DNA of 42,360 bases. Origin: Cudoniella acicularis. Its lineage: Eukaryota > Ascomycota > Leotiomycetes > Helotiales > Helotiaceae. This document shows, piece by piece, positions 30,891 through 40,229 of the stretch. Each line of letters opens with the position of its first letter. Positions within the stretch are counted from its first letter, which is position 1. A program made the position numbers and the translations under genes. The notes beneath the pieces were generated by a model. That model saw only the letters and a program-made list of their open reading frames with translations. It searched no databases and was not told the DNA's origin. The stretch spans positions 1 through 42,360 of the forward strand of contig JAAMPI010000349.1 in NCBI GenBank assembly GCA_013054445.1, read 5' to 3'.

Positions 30891-31850
30891 GATTATTTGG
30901 CTGCAAGATAACTGTTGGTTTTGGAAGTCTTTGCAGGAATTATGTCGAGGTAATCAGTTTCTTTTCCCGATGATGTTGTTTTGAAATGTCGAGGACGCGA
31001 CGCGAACGCGAAAAGGAAGGAGCGAAACTAACGCGTTGACCACGTGACCATATTCTCCCTTGAAGGCCCTCATGCTCCTCCTTTTAAGATTTCAATATTT
31101 TCGTTGCCGAATTCAGTAGGAAAACTCTTCCGAGTTGAGTTTGTGGGTTTCCTATTAAAATCCTCTAGAACTCTGTAAAGCCACTTAGTCGTTCGGCGAT
31201 TTTCTCCTCAGATGTTAAAAGATTGTCAGTTAGTTATAAATAGGGGGTTTATAAATTTAGCTGTTTCTTTTCTTATTTTATCACTAATAAGCTATTCAGC
31301 TCTTCGGCCAAGAAAAATCTATTGAATATGATTTGCTAGAGACTTTCAAGGAGAAACTCCAGTCAGCTGTCAAATTCATATATAAACACACCTTTGGCAT
31401 TTCTTTTCCACGAGTGCAGATACAATTGACACATCTCGACATGGAAGCATAATTGTAGACAGTAAAACATTAAGCTTTCAAAATGCCCCAATACTTTTAG
31501 TATACTATGTAAAGTCTCGTTGCACCACTGCTCCAGTATAACTCCGCATGCTGACTGGGGATGCTGTATTTAACAAAAGCCAGCACATCAAATACATTGT
31601 TTTCGTTTCCAAACGCCCGTAAAATGCTTTATGGCTCTGGGCTGTGACCCATTTCCCGTCATATTATAGGATATTCTTGTTTCGTGGTATGCTCTCAGTC
31701 ATATTGATATAGGCAAAAGTTGTTCTTCCAAATCGCTAGCCTTCTTATGCGAAGGGCTATCACAAGCTCGACTTATTTCTGCATCGCCGGCAATCCTAAG
31801 ATTTTCCCACTTGATCTTCCATTCCCAAGGGAGCTTTGATCTCTTTCTTC
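30891..31850. other. Upstream region of RAD51 and 3' flank of the next gene
   Basis: About 960 bp. The left 160 bp holds a cluster of ACGCG motifs and a CACGTG, listed separately. The rest is AT-rich and probably includes the 3' untranslated region of the membrane-anchored protein gene. No other gene seen. Confidence 0.5.
30995..31046. promoter_or_regulatory. Cluster of MBF-type ACGCG sites plus CACGTG E-box upstream of RAD51
   Basis: ACGCG occurs at 30995-30999, 31000-31004 and 31006-31010 (the last followed by AAAA), ACGCGT at 31031-31036 and CACGTG at 31041-31046. All lie 105-156 bp upstream of the RAD51 ATG. ACGCGT (MCB) is the site of the MBF factor, which drives DNA synthesis and repair genes at G1/S in yeasts. 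MBF control here is inferred. Confidence 0.65.
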
Positions 31851-33191
31851 TCAGGGGTGGTCCAGTGCACTTGAAGCTCGTCTTGATGTCATTGAATTTC
31901 GTCCCTTCTTTTGCAATTTAGACTGTCTCCTTTCACCAGAATCATCTTCAAAGTCTGTGTCATTGCTTCGAAGTTCTGCCGGAACTCCAAACGTGCCGGC
32001 GGGAAGGACCTCGAATCCGGAGTTTACCTTGCGGACAGATTTGTTGACATGCAGCTCACCTGGCACAAACGGCGGCGGGGATTTGTCCAGAGAGGTATAA
32101 ATAGGTTGCGAATTATCCATCCGACTTGAGCTTCCCGTGACACGCACATTTTGGAAAAGGGAAGTGCGGGATTCTTCCTGGGCAAGAGGACTGCCCAGGG
32201 GAGTCAAAGATCCCTCGGGAGTCAAAAATGGATCAAGCGACTCGTTTCTCGGAGACTCATGAGGGACCGCGAAGTAATCTGCTTTGGAACTTTGATGTGG
32301 AAACGATTCCCTGGCTGGTCTACCCGAAGGTACATTAGCAAGCACCGGCGTACGCTCGCGATAGATTGATTGTGAAGTTCCAGGGACAGTGGGTTGTTGA
32401 TCTCCATGTAATCGCTTGCTTGACAAAGTAGCGTCTGAGTCAGATGAGGTTCCAGAAGAATGTTCGTTATCAGCAGCAGAGGAGTCGGCCTCTAGGTCGA
32501 CTTGCCGAGAACCCCGGGGACGATGAGTATGGATTTTCTTTTTCGGGGTGATACTGCCCTCCAGCTGTCCCAATGTCTCTTCATCGAATTTTGTATCTCC
32601 ATAACTACCGTATCGGAGGTGAGAAGACTTCCGAGGTTTATACGATTGTCGATTACCGGCCGCATCTTGTCGCTCAGCGGCATCTTCTGTTGCACGTTCC
32701 AGAGACAAGTTGGTCGAGTCACTGGTTCTGAACATTGCTCGTCCTTGTCTTGAAGTAGGCCGAGTCGAAAGTTGAGGGGTCTCTGCTGATGCTCGAGCAC
32801 TAGAATCCGTAGTATCTGAATGACTGTTGATATGCTCAAACTTAAGTTCGCTGGGTACTGGGGTGCTCGTGTTCGATATCCAGATACCATCAACCTGAAT
32901 CCCACTCTGGATAGCCCTGACGCCAAATGGGATATCATGGCTCTTCCGTGACTCGATAATCTGCCCACTGCTTCTCAGCTCTTGGATCCTGGTCCTCTTC
33001 TCCTCGTCGACAATCTCCTGCCTTTTGACGAGTCTGTTCGTCCAGAGCAATTTGCCGTATCCGACACAGAAGACCGCAAGAATCGCAAGACCGAGAATCT
33101 GAATCTGGTTAGGATTCAACAATTTATCGATATGAACTAAAGCACTTACAAAGCTCATCTTCTCCCATAGCTCCCACGAAACAAAGAACAT
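31851..33191 (-). CDS. Uncharacterised protein with an N-terminal membrane anchor and disordered tail
   Basis: Exons 33191-33150 and 33104-31851 encode 431 residues. The start is the first in-frame ATG; the frame open upstream of it lacks one. The 45-nt intron (GTAAGT to ACCAG) joins MSF to IQILGLAILAVFCVGYGKLLW, a single membrane helix at about 15-35. A basic/acidic helix follows (RLVKRQEIVDEEKRTRIQELRSSG), then SHDIPFGVRAIQSGIQVDGIWISN, the most conserved-looking part. The remaining 330 residues are Ser/Thr/Pro-rich and disordered, with many possible phosphorylation sites. I know no named family for it. A short anchored protein on an internal membrane is the best reading. It faces a 2.7 kb gap. 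Confidence 0.75.
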   Translation of the reverse strand: MFFVSWELWEKMSFVSALVHIDKLLNPNQIQILGLAILAVFCVGYGKLLWTNRLVKRQEIVDEEKRTRIQELRSSGQIIESRKSHDIPFGVRAIQSGIQVDGIWISNTSTPVPSELKFEHINSHSDTTDSSARASAETPQLSTRPTSRQGRAMFRTSDSTNLSLERATEDAAERQDAAGNRQSYKPRKSSHLRYGSYGDTKFDEETLGQLEGSITPKKKIHTHRPRGSRQVDLEADSSAADNEHSSGTSSDSDATLSSKRLHGDQQPTVPGTSQSIYRERTPVLANVPSGRPARESFPHQSSKADYFAVPHESPRNESLDPFLTPEGSLTPLGSPLAQEESRTSLFQNVRVTGSSSRMDNSQPIYTSLDKSPPPFVPGELHVNKSVRKVNSGFEVLPAGTFGVPAELRSNDTDFEDDSGERRQSKLQKKGRNSMTSRRASSALDHP

Positions 33192-35899
33192 TGTTGTGGC
33201 AATATCGACCTCGAAGCCAGTCTTGAGCAATTTGATGGCAGCAACAGGGCGGTGAGTGACCTGGGGGAAAACTGCCACCTTATGAACGATTATGTGATGT
33301 AGTTTAGGGCAATGAAACGAGTGTGATGCACGAGTTCGAAAGGGTTTTCGGTTTCTGGGTAAGAGGGTGATGTCTCGTTCCGCACGTGGTTCTGTGCTGG
33401 AGAAGCTTTTACCCTCTCATGCAGATACCAGAGATGGCAGGTACAGAAAAAGAAGTCGCAACCCAGTCTTGAAAGCCGCCGATGTGTCAGGTGCCAACGA
33501 TTGCTTTGCACTCGGAATCGATCTCGGATGTTCTAGTGAATCACAGCAGCTCAAAATTTCCAGCCACCGATGTAGCGAGTGAGCAGCGTAAAGCGAAGTC
33601 GTTATAACAATACGACAGCTGACGGTGACGATGGCGGCGATGGCAATAGTGACGAAAGGTTTTGAAGGACCAAGCTGACAAGCGCCTTGGAACAGGATTG
33701 TTGGTCAAATATTCTGGCCGCGGATAGTTGTAGATCGTGACACCTCGATAGTTTCCTTCAAACGCTGAGGGCTTGGTGGACCACGAGATGGTATTGCACG
33801 ACAGAAGATAAACCGGGCCGATGCGGGGTGATGTGCAATTAGGTAGGTGTTTGAGCACAAGTACAGTGGAAGTGTAGTACCACGATAACGAGTGGACGAA
33901 AATGTATTACTTAGATACTGTTCTGGAAAGCGACGTTGGAAACGAGTGAGGCTGGGGCAGAAACTTTTTACAAGAAGCGTTGCTGTGGAGGAGAATTCTG
34001 ACCTATATATCTGGGTGTTCGAAACATCCAACGAAGAAGCGACTACGAAGTGCCCAGGTCCTTGCTGTAACCAGGTGTCAATCTTGACCCGAAGAAACGG
34101 GAGGAGATCGGAGGCCGGCTCAGCACACCATGCAACCTAGACGACGCATGCTAGCAGTTTTAAGATGCAAAACAAGTTTTCGAGAACAGTTTTGCTACTT
34201 GGCAGCCGGCTTTAGGGGCCAAAGGCAAAAGGAACCCCCAAGGGACCCCAACTATCGATACAGCGGTCGCTGCCGAGTGGGTCATTGCTGTGCCCCTGAT
34301 GTGGCTTCGCTAAGCAACTTGGCCCTGCGTGACCCTGCTGCGCTGCAAAACCATGCGACCATTTTCTAAAATAAAGTGCCTCCCTTGTCGCGCTGGGGCT
34401 TCTGGGCTTTTGGGTGCGAAGATCCCCCGTATGTTCCATGACCCGTGAGATCCGGCCTGGCAATCTGACGCCATTTGCAGGCTTATAGGCTTGCAGCCCT
34501 CGACTTCGCAGGACGTCGTCACTCGTGGCACTCGAAAGTCTCAAAAGTCTCAAACCCGCGCGGGATCAGGTTCTAGAGTGAAACTTAGAAGTTAGAACTG
34601 CGGAGAACATGCCAGATGGCCATGGTCAAAGAGCTTGCCCGGCCTCTCATACTCCCTGGGGGCTACACGCGCGGATCAAAATTTCTTTCTGAATTGTACT
34701 TTATGCGGCCAACATACATTGCCATGCCCCAGGCGTTCGAACGATTCTTAAGCTTTATGAATACGAAGTGAGGCTGGGTCCACCTAACATGAGTGGCTGA
34801 CTGGAGACACCGCATGCAGATGCATTGATCGCACAAAGTCTCAATCCAGTCGGATTATTTCAAACAAGTCTGCAGCTAAAGTTTCCAGCTTGGCTTGGTC
34901 TGGTACTTTGAGGCTTTCCGCATTTCCACATCTCGTTTGGGAATTCGGGGGAAATAATATTCAAACGCCCCATTTGATAGCCCATTAGCAGAGGAGATGA
35001 TGTATTTTCGATAAAGAGTTTTGGAACTGTCGCCTAAGATGTACGTATTCTAGCGTTGTCTACAGTACGGAGTACTGTATTTGCTAGTTGCAACTTCTCA
35101 ATTTGGTTTTTAAGCATTCCTAATATGGTCCATATGTCAATCCCAATATACCTCCACATGCATGTATACAGTACGCTAAGGCCCTATAAGGACGACATAT
35201 TAATGATCAGTTGCCAGTAATGAGCTGCGTGGCGCGCCCCTGAACGCAGAAGCAACTTCCTCCCAGAAAAAGCATCCAAAACGACACCGAAGCGGGACCG
35301 CTATAAGCCATTCGCCCCCAAGAAGCCTTCGAGCTCAGCTCCGAAGTCTGAACGCGAAGACATTCTCCCGTGCGGCCGTGCTGTATATGCACAAGCAGCT
35401 TCATCACATTGAAAATCATATGTTTTAAGGTTACGGTCCTTACCCTCGTCTAGCGTATCTAAGTATGCGCAATAATTTGAGAGCCGCGAGTTTTCGGATC
35501 CCAGAGCGCAGTCTGCTCCCGCATTATTACTTAAGTACGGCACACCATCAGGATTTCACAAACCTTCCATGTTAAGGCTCTAGAGTTGCGAGTCGCGAGA
35601 AATATGGCTACGATAAAAGTCGCTGTTGCAAATTAGCAATAGCAGTAGGTCGATTGCCTTTTACAATTTATGGGGATCAACAAACAAACTATGCTCGCGG
35701 CAAGCTTTCCGAAGACGCCGCGCCAATTGAGGAATTTACCCTCGCGACCGATTAACGTCAGAGCTTCACCGGAATCGAATATCCTCGACGCTCTCTTACA
35801 ACTTCACCACTACACTCTCTCTATATCCCTCCTTTCACGCTCAACTTAATCCTTTACTTGTAAAAGGGACTCTTTGAGTCGCACCATCCCACAGCTAAA
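33192..35899. other. 2.7 kb gene-free divergent region
   Basis: The largest gap in the window, between two divergent genes. Short frames on both strands have no protein-like character. It contains an 8-bp inverted repeat with a 3-nt loop at 35061-35079 and a pyrimidine-rich run just before the 35900 start. No tRNA, transposase or terminal repeats found. Confidence 0.5.
35061..35079. repeat. Inverted repeat TACAGTAC-GGA-GTACTGTA
   Basis: Perfect 8-bp arms around GGA. Sequences of the form GTACGGAGTAC are, from general experience, frequent in filamentous ascomycete intergenic DNA, so this may be one copy of a dispersed motif. Confidence 0.7.
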
Positions 35900-36791
35900 A
35901 TGCCGATTCGCAACCCCTTCGCAAAGCGCCCAGACGTGCAGACCGGTCTCCAGCCACAGGAAGAAGAACCTCGGGCGGCGGAAAATGGCACACGTCCTAC
36001 CTTTGAGAAGGTCGATACAATGGGATCGAAATCTTCTTCTGCGATGAGCATAAGCAGCAAAAGAAGCCAAGAACCTGTCGAGTACAAGATGAGTGGTATG
36101 CAATGGCTCCAGGGTGAAATACCACTCCCTTGGATAGATTGGGCTGATTAGGTTCTCAAAACAGTGGTCAATGATAGCGGGGTGTACCTTCCAGTAGGTT
36201 TACTCACATTTGCCGCAACGGGTTGTGCTGAAATCCTATTAGCCATCACCACCTGCTGAAAAGAAAGGCTTTTGGCCCAGGCGCTTGAATATGTCGGGAA
36301 CCTCTCTAAATGGCAGCGAGTCAGAAATCGAACCTTTTCCCATATCGCGAGAGTCATTCGATTCATATAGGAGATCTTTTGTGGGTTATATGGGCTTGAC
36401 AGATAACACTGGTCTCGTGCTGATATCAAAACAGGATATATCAGCTAGATCGCCAGTTGTCCCTCATGATATTGGCCGCCAAAGTCTTGACTCGGCAAGA
36501 TTATCTAGACTTCCTCGATCGGCAATAAATGAACGTAGGTTCGAAAGACAGCCGCCGACAGCAGAAGAGGGATTTGAAGATGTAGGTTTGAACGATGATC
36601 AAGCCAAACACGCCAAAAAGAAGAGCTTCTTTTCGAAATTTGGAGATTCTTCGGATTCACATTCTCCGACCAGCTCAAGATTTCACATCACGGGAAGAAA
36701 AAGAGGGCAAAGTGGCACGGGTGAAGAACTAAGTAGTATCCAACGGCCGGGCACTGCAGGCTCTTCAAAGGAAATCCAGGAAGTTCGATAA
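35900..36791 (+). CDS. Small Ser-rich fungal protein of unknown function
   Basis: Four exons are proposed: 35900-36095, 36165-36193, 36243-36380 and 36435-36791, giving 239 residues. Exon 2 is only 29 nt; it is supported because joining it gives KMSVVNDSGVYLPPSPPAEKKGFW without any stop, and the bounding GTATGC/CAG and GTAGGT/TAG signals are good. The protein opens with MPIRNPFAKRP and holds a central FWPRR and several Ser/Arg-rich blocks (SFDSYRRSF, ARLSRLPRSA, RFERQPPTAEEGFED, KKKSFFSKFGDSSDSHSP). No membrane segment or catalytic motif is visible. It looks largely disordered and may be phosphorylated. I recognise no named family. Confidence 0.7.
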
Positions 36792-37586
36792 ACACTCAAC
36801 TTCCACCTTCTGCATTAACTGGATATCAGGCGTTTACGGTTTATTGTATTAGTACTTAGGTACACTACTATCGCTATATCACATGTCAAGGGCTATGATA
36901 GCATGATATGGGAAGTAATACCAATGTAAATATTGTATGGTTTGAAATTTTAATGCCTGCCCTACCCCGTCAGTCTACGTTGTGAAATCGCACAAAAAAC
37001 CGTAAACTAAATAACTTCCAAATTCAAGCATCTAAGGTATACCAAAACGCACATCGAGAGATTTGCAATAAATCTTGAAACGATAATGTTTATTTTTGAA
37101 ACGTTGTGGCATGGATGGTGGCACTACCTAAGTATGGTCCATACAGGGGATATTTCACCTGAACTTTTGCACATTACCCAGGTATTTAGTTCCATCAATC
37201 GTCTTTTACTTGAGTTTTGTGTTTATAAGTCTCCAAAACGTGGAAAGAACCTAGAATATTCAATACGACAGGTATTAGTATTCAGGGGCTGTCAAGAAAG
37301 GTTTTTCTTAGAATCTAATCAAGATTTTAATAAGCTGAACCTCCCTCAACTTTCAGTTTGTTTTTTCTTAAAGTTACAAGTGGATAGACCGCCAAATTTG
37401 TAGAGTCACTTTAGAAATCCACTTGGTATGATCCCTTTAGTGTGGGGCTTATCGGGGGTGCTAGCGTCATCGCCAATCGCTATCGCGCTGGAGGGGATAG
37501 AAATTTCAAGGATAATTTTCCCAGGAGCCTTCAACTAACCACCAAAACCATTTCTGTTCTTCTCACACCCTCCATATTCTTTCACA
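36792..37586. other. AT-rich gap upstream of ACL4
   Basis: About 800 bp. A 105-codon frame at 37086-37403 starts with ATG but has a composition of AT-rich non-coding DNA and no recognisable domain. The pyrimidine- and C-rich stretch just before 37587 is the likely ACL4 promoter. Confidence 0.5.
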
Positions 37587-38777
37587 ATGGCGAAAACAAA
37601 ACCAAGCTACAAAAAGTCAAAAAAGCGTGAGAAATCAACACTCAACCGCGTCGCACCAAGTCCCTCGAAATCTTCGTCACCTCCAGTCTCTCCCGAACTT
37701 CTTTTGGCACAGGCCACAGCCACCCTCCAACAAGGAGACATCTCTGGCTCTGCTCAAATAGCGAAGAAAGCTCTGGGGTTACTCGATTCGGACTCCGAGG
37801 AAGCATTACCCGCGTTGAATTTACTGGGCGAAATACATGTCGAATTAGGAGAAATCGATACAGCAAGGCAATACTTTTTGCGCGCAGCAGCAATTGACGA
37901 CGATGGCACAGTCGGAGAGGATCTAGGTGGTGGAGCTGAAAAATTTCTATGGCTTGCACAACTCAGCGAGGAGGGTGGAAATGACAGCGTAGGGTGGTTT
38001 GAGAAGGGCGCAACAAGCTTGCGGATACAAATTCAAGCACTTCTCGATCGGAAAAAACTGGATGCAGAATCCGAAGCAGCTCTTGAAGAGAAGAGGAGGA
38101 AACTTGCCGTGGCGCTGTGCGGTGTCGTCGAAGTTTACATGACAGACTTGTCTTGGGAAGAGGATGCCGAACAAAAGTGTGAAGCGCTGGTTACGGAGGC
38201 TACAATGGTCGCACCTGGTTTTGCAGAGCCATGGCAGACATTGGCGAATGTGAGAATATCACAATCAAGACTCGAAGATGCGAAAGCGGCATTGAAGAGG
38301 AGTCTTGATTTGTGGAAAGATTTACCGCCTGAAAATTCGGAGGTACCAGATTTTCCAGCACGAGTGAGCTTGGCTAGACTCTTAATGGAGGCTGATATGG
38401 ATGTCGAAGCTATTGAGGTATTGGAAAGATTAGTTGGTGAGGATGATAGCAGTGTTGAAGTGTGGTACCTAGGCGGATGGGGACTCTACATTATGGGTGA
38501 AAAACAAAAGAATGGTGAAGTGCAAGCGGAAAACGGTGATGGAGAAAACTGGAAGGTATCATGGATATCAAGTCGGCAATGGCTCAATCACGGTCTCCGC
38601 CTATTCCAACAGCAAGAGTATGAAGATGAGCGACTTGGGGAACATGCCAAGGAGCTTCTTGCTATTCTAAATGCAGAGCTAGGAGGAGAAGCTGTCTACG
38701 GAGAGGAAGGCGACGATGGAGACGAATGGGAGGATGATGAGGGAAGTGATGCTGATGAAGAAATGGCCGAAGCATAA
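37587..38777 (+). CDS. ACL4: TPR protein, ribosomal protein L4 chaperone Acl4
   Basis: Acl4 binds newly made ribosomal protein Rpl4 and delivers it to pre-60S particles in the nucleus. The gene is intronless, 396 residues. A basic N-terminus (MAKTKPSYKKSKKREKS) could direct nuclear import. Tetratricopeptide helices follow: LLLAQATATLQQGDISGSAQIAKKAL, ALNLLGEIHVELGEIDTARQYFLRAAAID, AEPWQTLANVRISQSRLEDAKAALKRSLDLW (split here into repeats at about 60-105 and 205-300). The tail is strongly acidic (EEGDDGDEWEDDEGSDADEE), as expected for a chaperone of basic proteins. Length, TPR pattern and acidic end agree with yeast Acl4. Other TPR proteins remain possible. Confidence 0.8.
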   Translation: MAKTKPSYKKSKKREKSTLNRVAPSPSKSSSPPVSPELLLAQATATLQQGDISGSAQIAKKALGLLDSDSEEALPALNLLGEIHVELGEIDTARQYFLRAAAIDDDGTVGEDLGGGAEKFLWLAQLSEEGGNDSVGWFEKGATSLRIQIQALLDRKKLDAESEAALEEKRRKLAVALCGVVEVYMTDLSWEEDAEQKCEALVTEATMVAPGFAEPWQTLANVRISQSRLEDAKAALKRSLDLWKDLPPENSEVPDFPARVSLARLLMEADMDVEAIEVLERLVGEDDSSVEVWYLGGWGLYIMGEKQKNGEVQAENGDGENWKVSWISSRQWLNHGLRLFQQQEYEDERLGEHAKELLAILNAELGGEAVYGEEGDDGDEWEDDEGSDADEEMAEA

Positions 38778-39267
38778 AGTCAATATTGCTTAGTTTATAG
38801 CAATATTACAAAGTAATCGCAAACTCCTTTGTCTAGCTACCTGACCCTTTCTCAGTTGCTGCCACGAAACAACGCTCAATAGTTCAAAGAAACTAAAAGA
38901 ATAGACACTACCTAGGCATGTTGCTGTGAGATATTACTAAAGAATGGGGAATACACTACCCCTTTCTCCTCTCGGCTTTCTCCTGTTCTGGCTTTTTGCC
39001 GGTGATTTAAGTAAGCAGCTATTTCTCTACTGTTAAGGATTTGGTTCAATCTCGTCATGGAGACTGGACATTGGAAACTAGTACCCAGGGCTTTTTGAGC
39101 ATTTGCAGTCTCTAGTATGGGTATCAATGGACGTCCGTTGACCACGTTAAGGAGCATCGGAGCTCGCTCTTATAGTAATCGTTATAAACATGAACTTGTA
39201 ACAGTTTTTTTTTCCTTCGAAGCACAACGCCAGCAATGCAACTCCTCCATGTCCTTGCCCAAACCCA
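38778..39267. other. Convergent spacer between ACL4 and GIR2
   Basis: About 490 bp, presumably the two 3' untranslated regions. No gene or repeat recognised. Confidence 0.5.
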
Positions 39268-40052
39268 TCATGCCTCAACCTTAAGTTTATCAACTTCCTC
39301 CGTTGGCACCGAATCGTCATATTCTTCATCCTCTTCAACCTTACCAGCCAACCCTCTCTCCCAGAGCTGCCTTCCGGTCAACTGTATAACAGTATCCTTG
39401 CCCCTATTTCTCTTCTTTTCTGCTGCTTCTTCGGCCTCATCATCCTTAACCTTCGTCTCCTCCATTTCCTTCCTGAAGTTTTCTCGCCACGACTTGAATG
39501 TCTCGGGCGTGACTGGTGTTCCATGAAACTTCTTATTCTCTTCTCGTTCCGCAGCCAATAACTTTTGTTCATGCTCATGCCTCGCTTTCTCTTGACGTTC
39601 AGCAACCAGCTGTTCAGCGTGGTCCTTCACCGTAGAAACCAGCGTAAATATCATAGGCATGCCCATATTTTCCTCAATCGCCCCTGTCAAACCTTCCAAC
39701 AACACTTCTCTGTCTGATCCGACGCTGAAGAATGGGTGAAGGGGCGCATTTGGCGGGGCAAGTAAATCGAGAACGGGTGCCTCGTCGGGGTACTCTTCGG
39801 GGTATTTGACTTGCAAGAGCATAGTCGGGGGCTCTGAGTCGTCGCCATCATCATTTATTATGTCAAGAAGGATCGATATCCGGAATTCCGTCTCTGATAT
39901 ATCTATTCAAAGTGTTAGTTTCCAAATTGTGGTATCAAAGGACAGCTCCGGGTCCTGTAACTCTCGATAAATCGCAGCCACATACCTTGAATTTCATCTG
40001 GAAAGATACTATCGAGGACTTCTCGCTCCTCAACTTGCTCTTCCTTTCCCAT
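39268..40052 (-). CDS. GIR2: RWD-domain protein Gir2 (RWDD1/DFRP2 type)
   Basis: Gir2 binds the GTPase Rbg2 and, through its RWD domain, Gcn1, linking it to translation and amino-acid stress control. Exons 40052-39986 and 39902-39268 encode 233 residues. The RWD domain covers about 1-110: EEREVLDSIFPDEIQ joined by splicing to DISETEFRISILLDI, then LLQVKYPEEYPDEAPVLDL with the family YPxxxP motif. The C-terminal half is charged and helical (AEREENKKFHGTPVTPETFKSWRENF) with KRNRGKDTVIQLTGRQLWERG, which matches the RWDD1/DFRP2 end that binds DRG2-type GTPases. It is divergent from PUF6 with 177 bp between start codons. Confidence 0.88.
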
Positions 40053-40229
40053 GATGCAAAACTGCTCATCTCCTACCTATGTACGTTGAGTATTAAAATT
40101 CGTGTTTATCGTGGGGTTGTTCTAATCCTGGTCTAGCGCGGATTGATTGCCCGCAAAAATTTGAAAAGCTCGCGATAAACTTTCAAAAAAAGTTCGTGGA
40201 GCCTCTGCACCTAACTTTCACCCACGAAA
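40053..40229. promoter_or_regulatory. Short shared promoter of GIR2 and PUF6 with RRPE/PAC-like sites
   Basis: Only 177 bp separate the two start codons. It contains AAAAATTTGAAAA at 40155-40167, close to the yeast rRNA-processing element (AAAAATTTT), and GCTCGCGAT just after it, a loose match to the PAC site (GCGATGAGC). In yeast both mark ribosome-biogenesis genes. Matches are imperfect and function here is inferred. Confidence 0.4.

Noticed and set aside
37086..37403. 105-codon ATG-started frame upstream of ACL4
   Set aside because: AT-driven composition rich in Phe, Leu and Lys, no recognisable domain, no splice partners.
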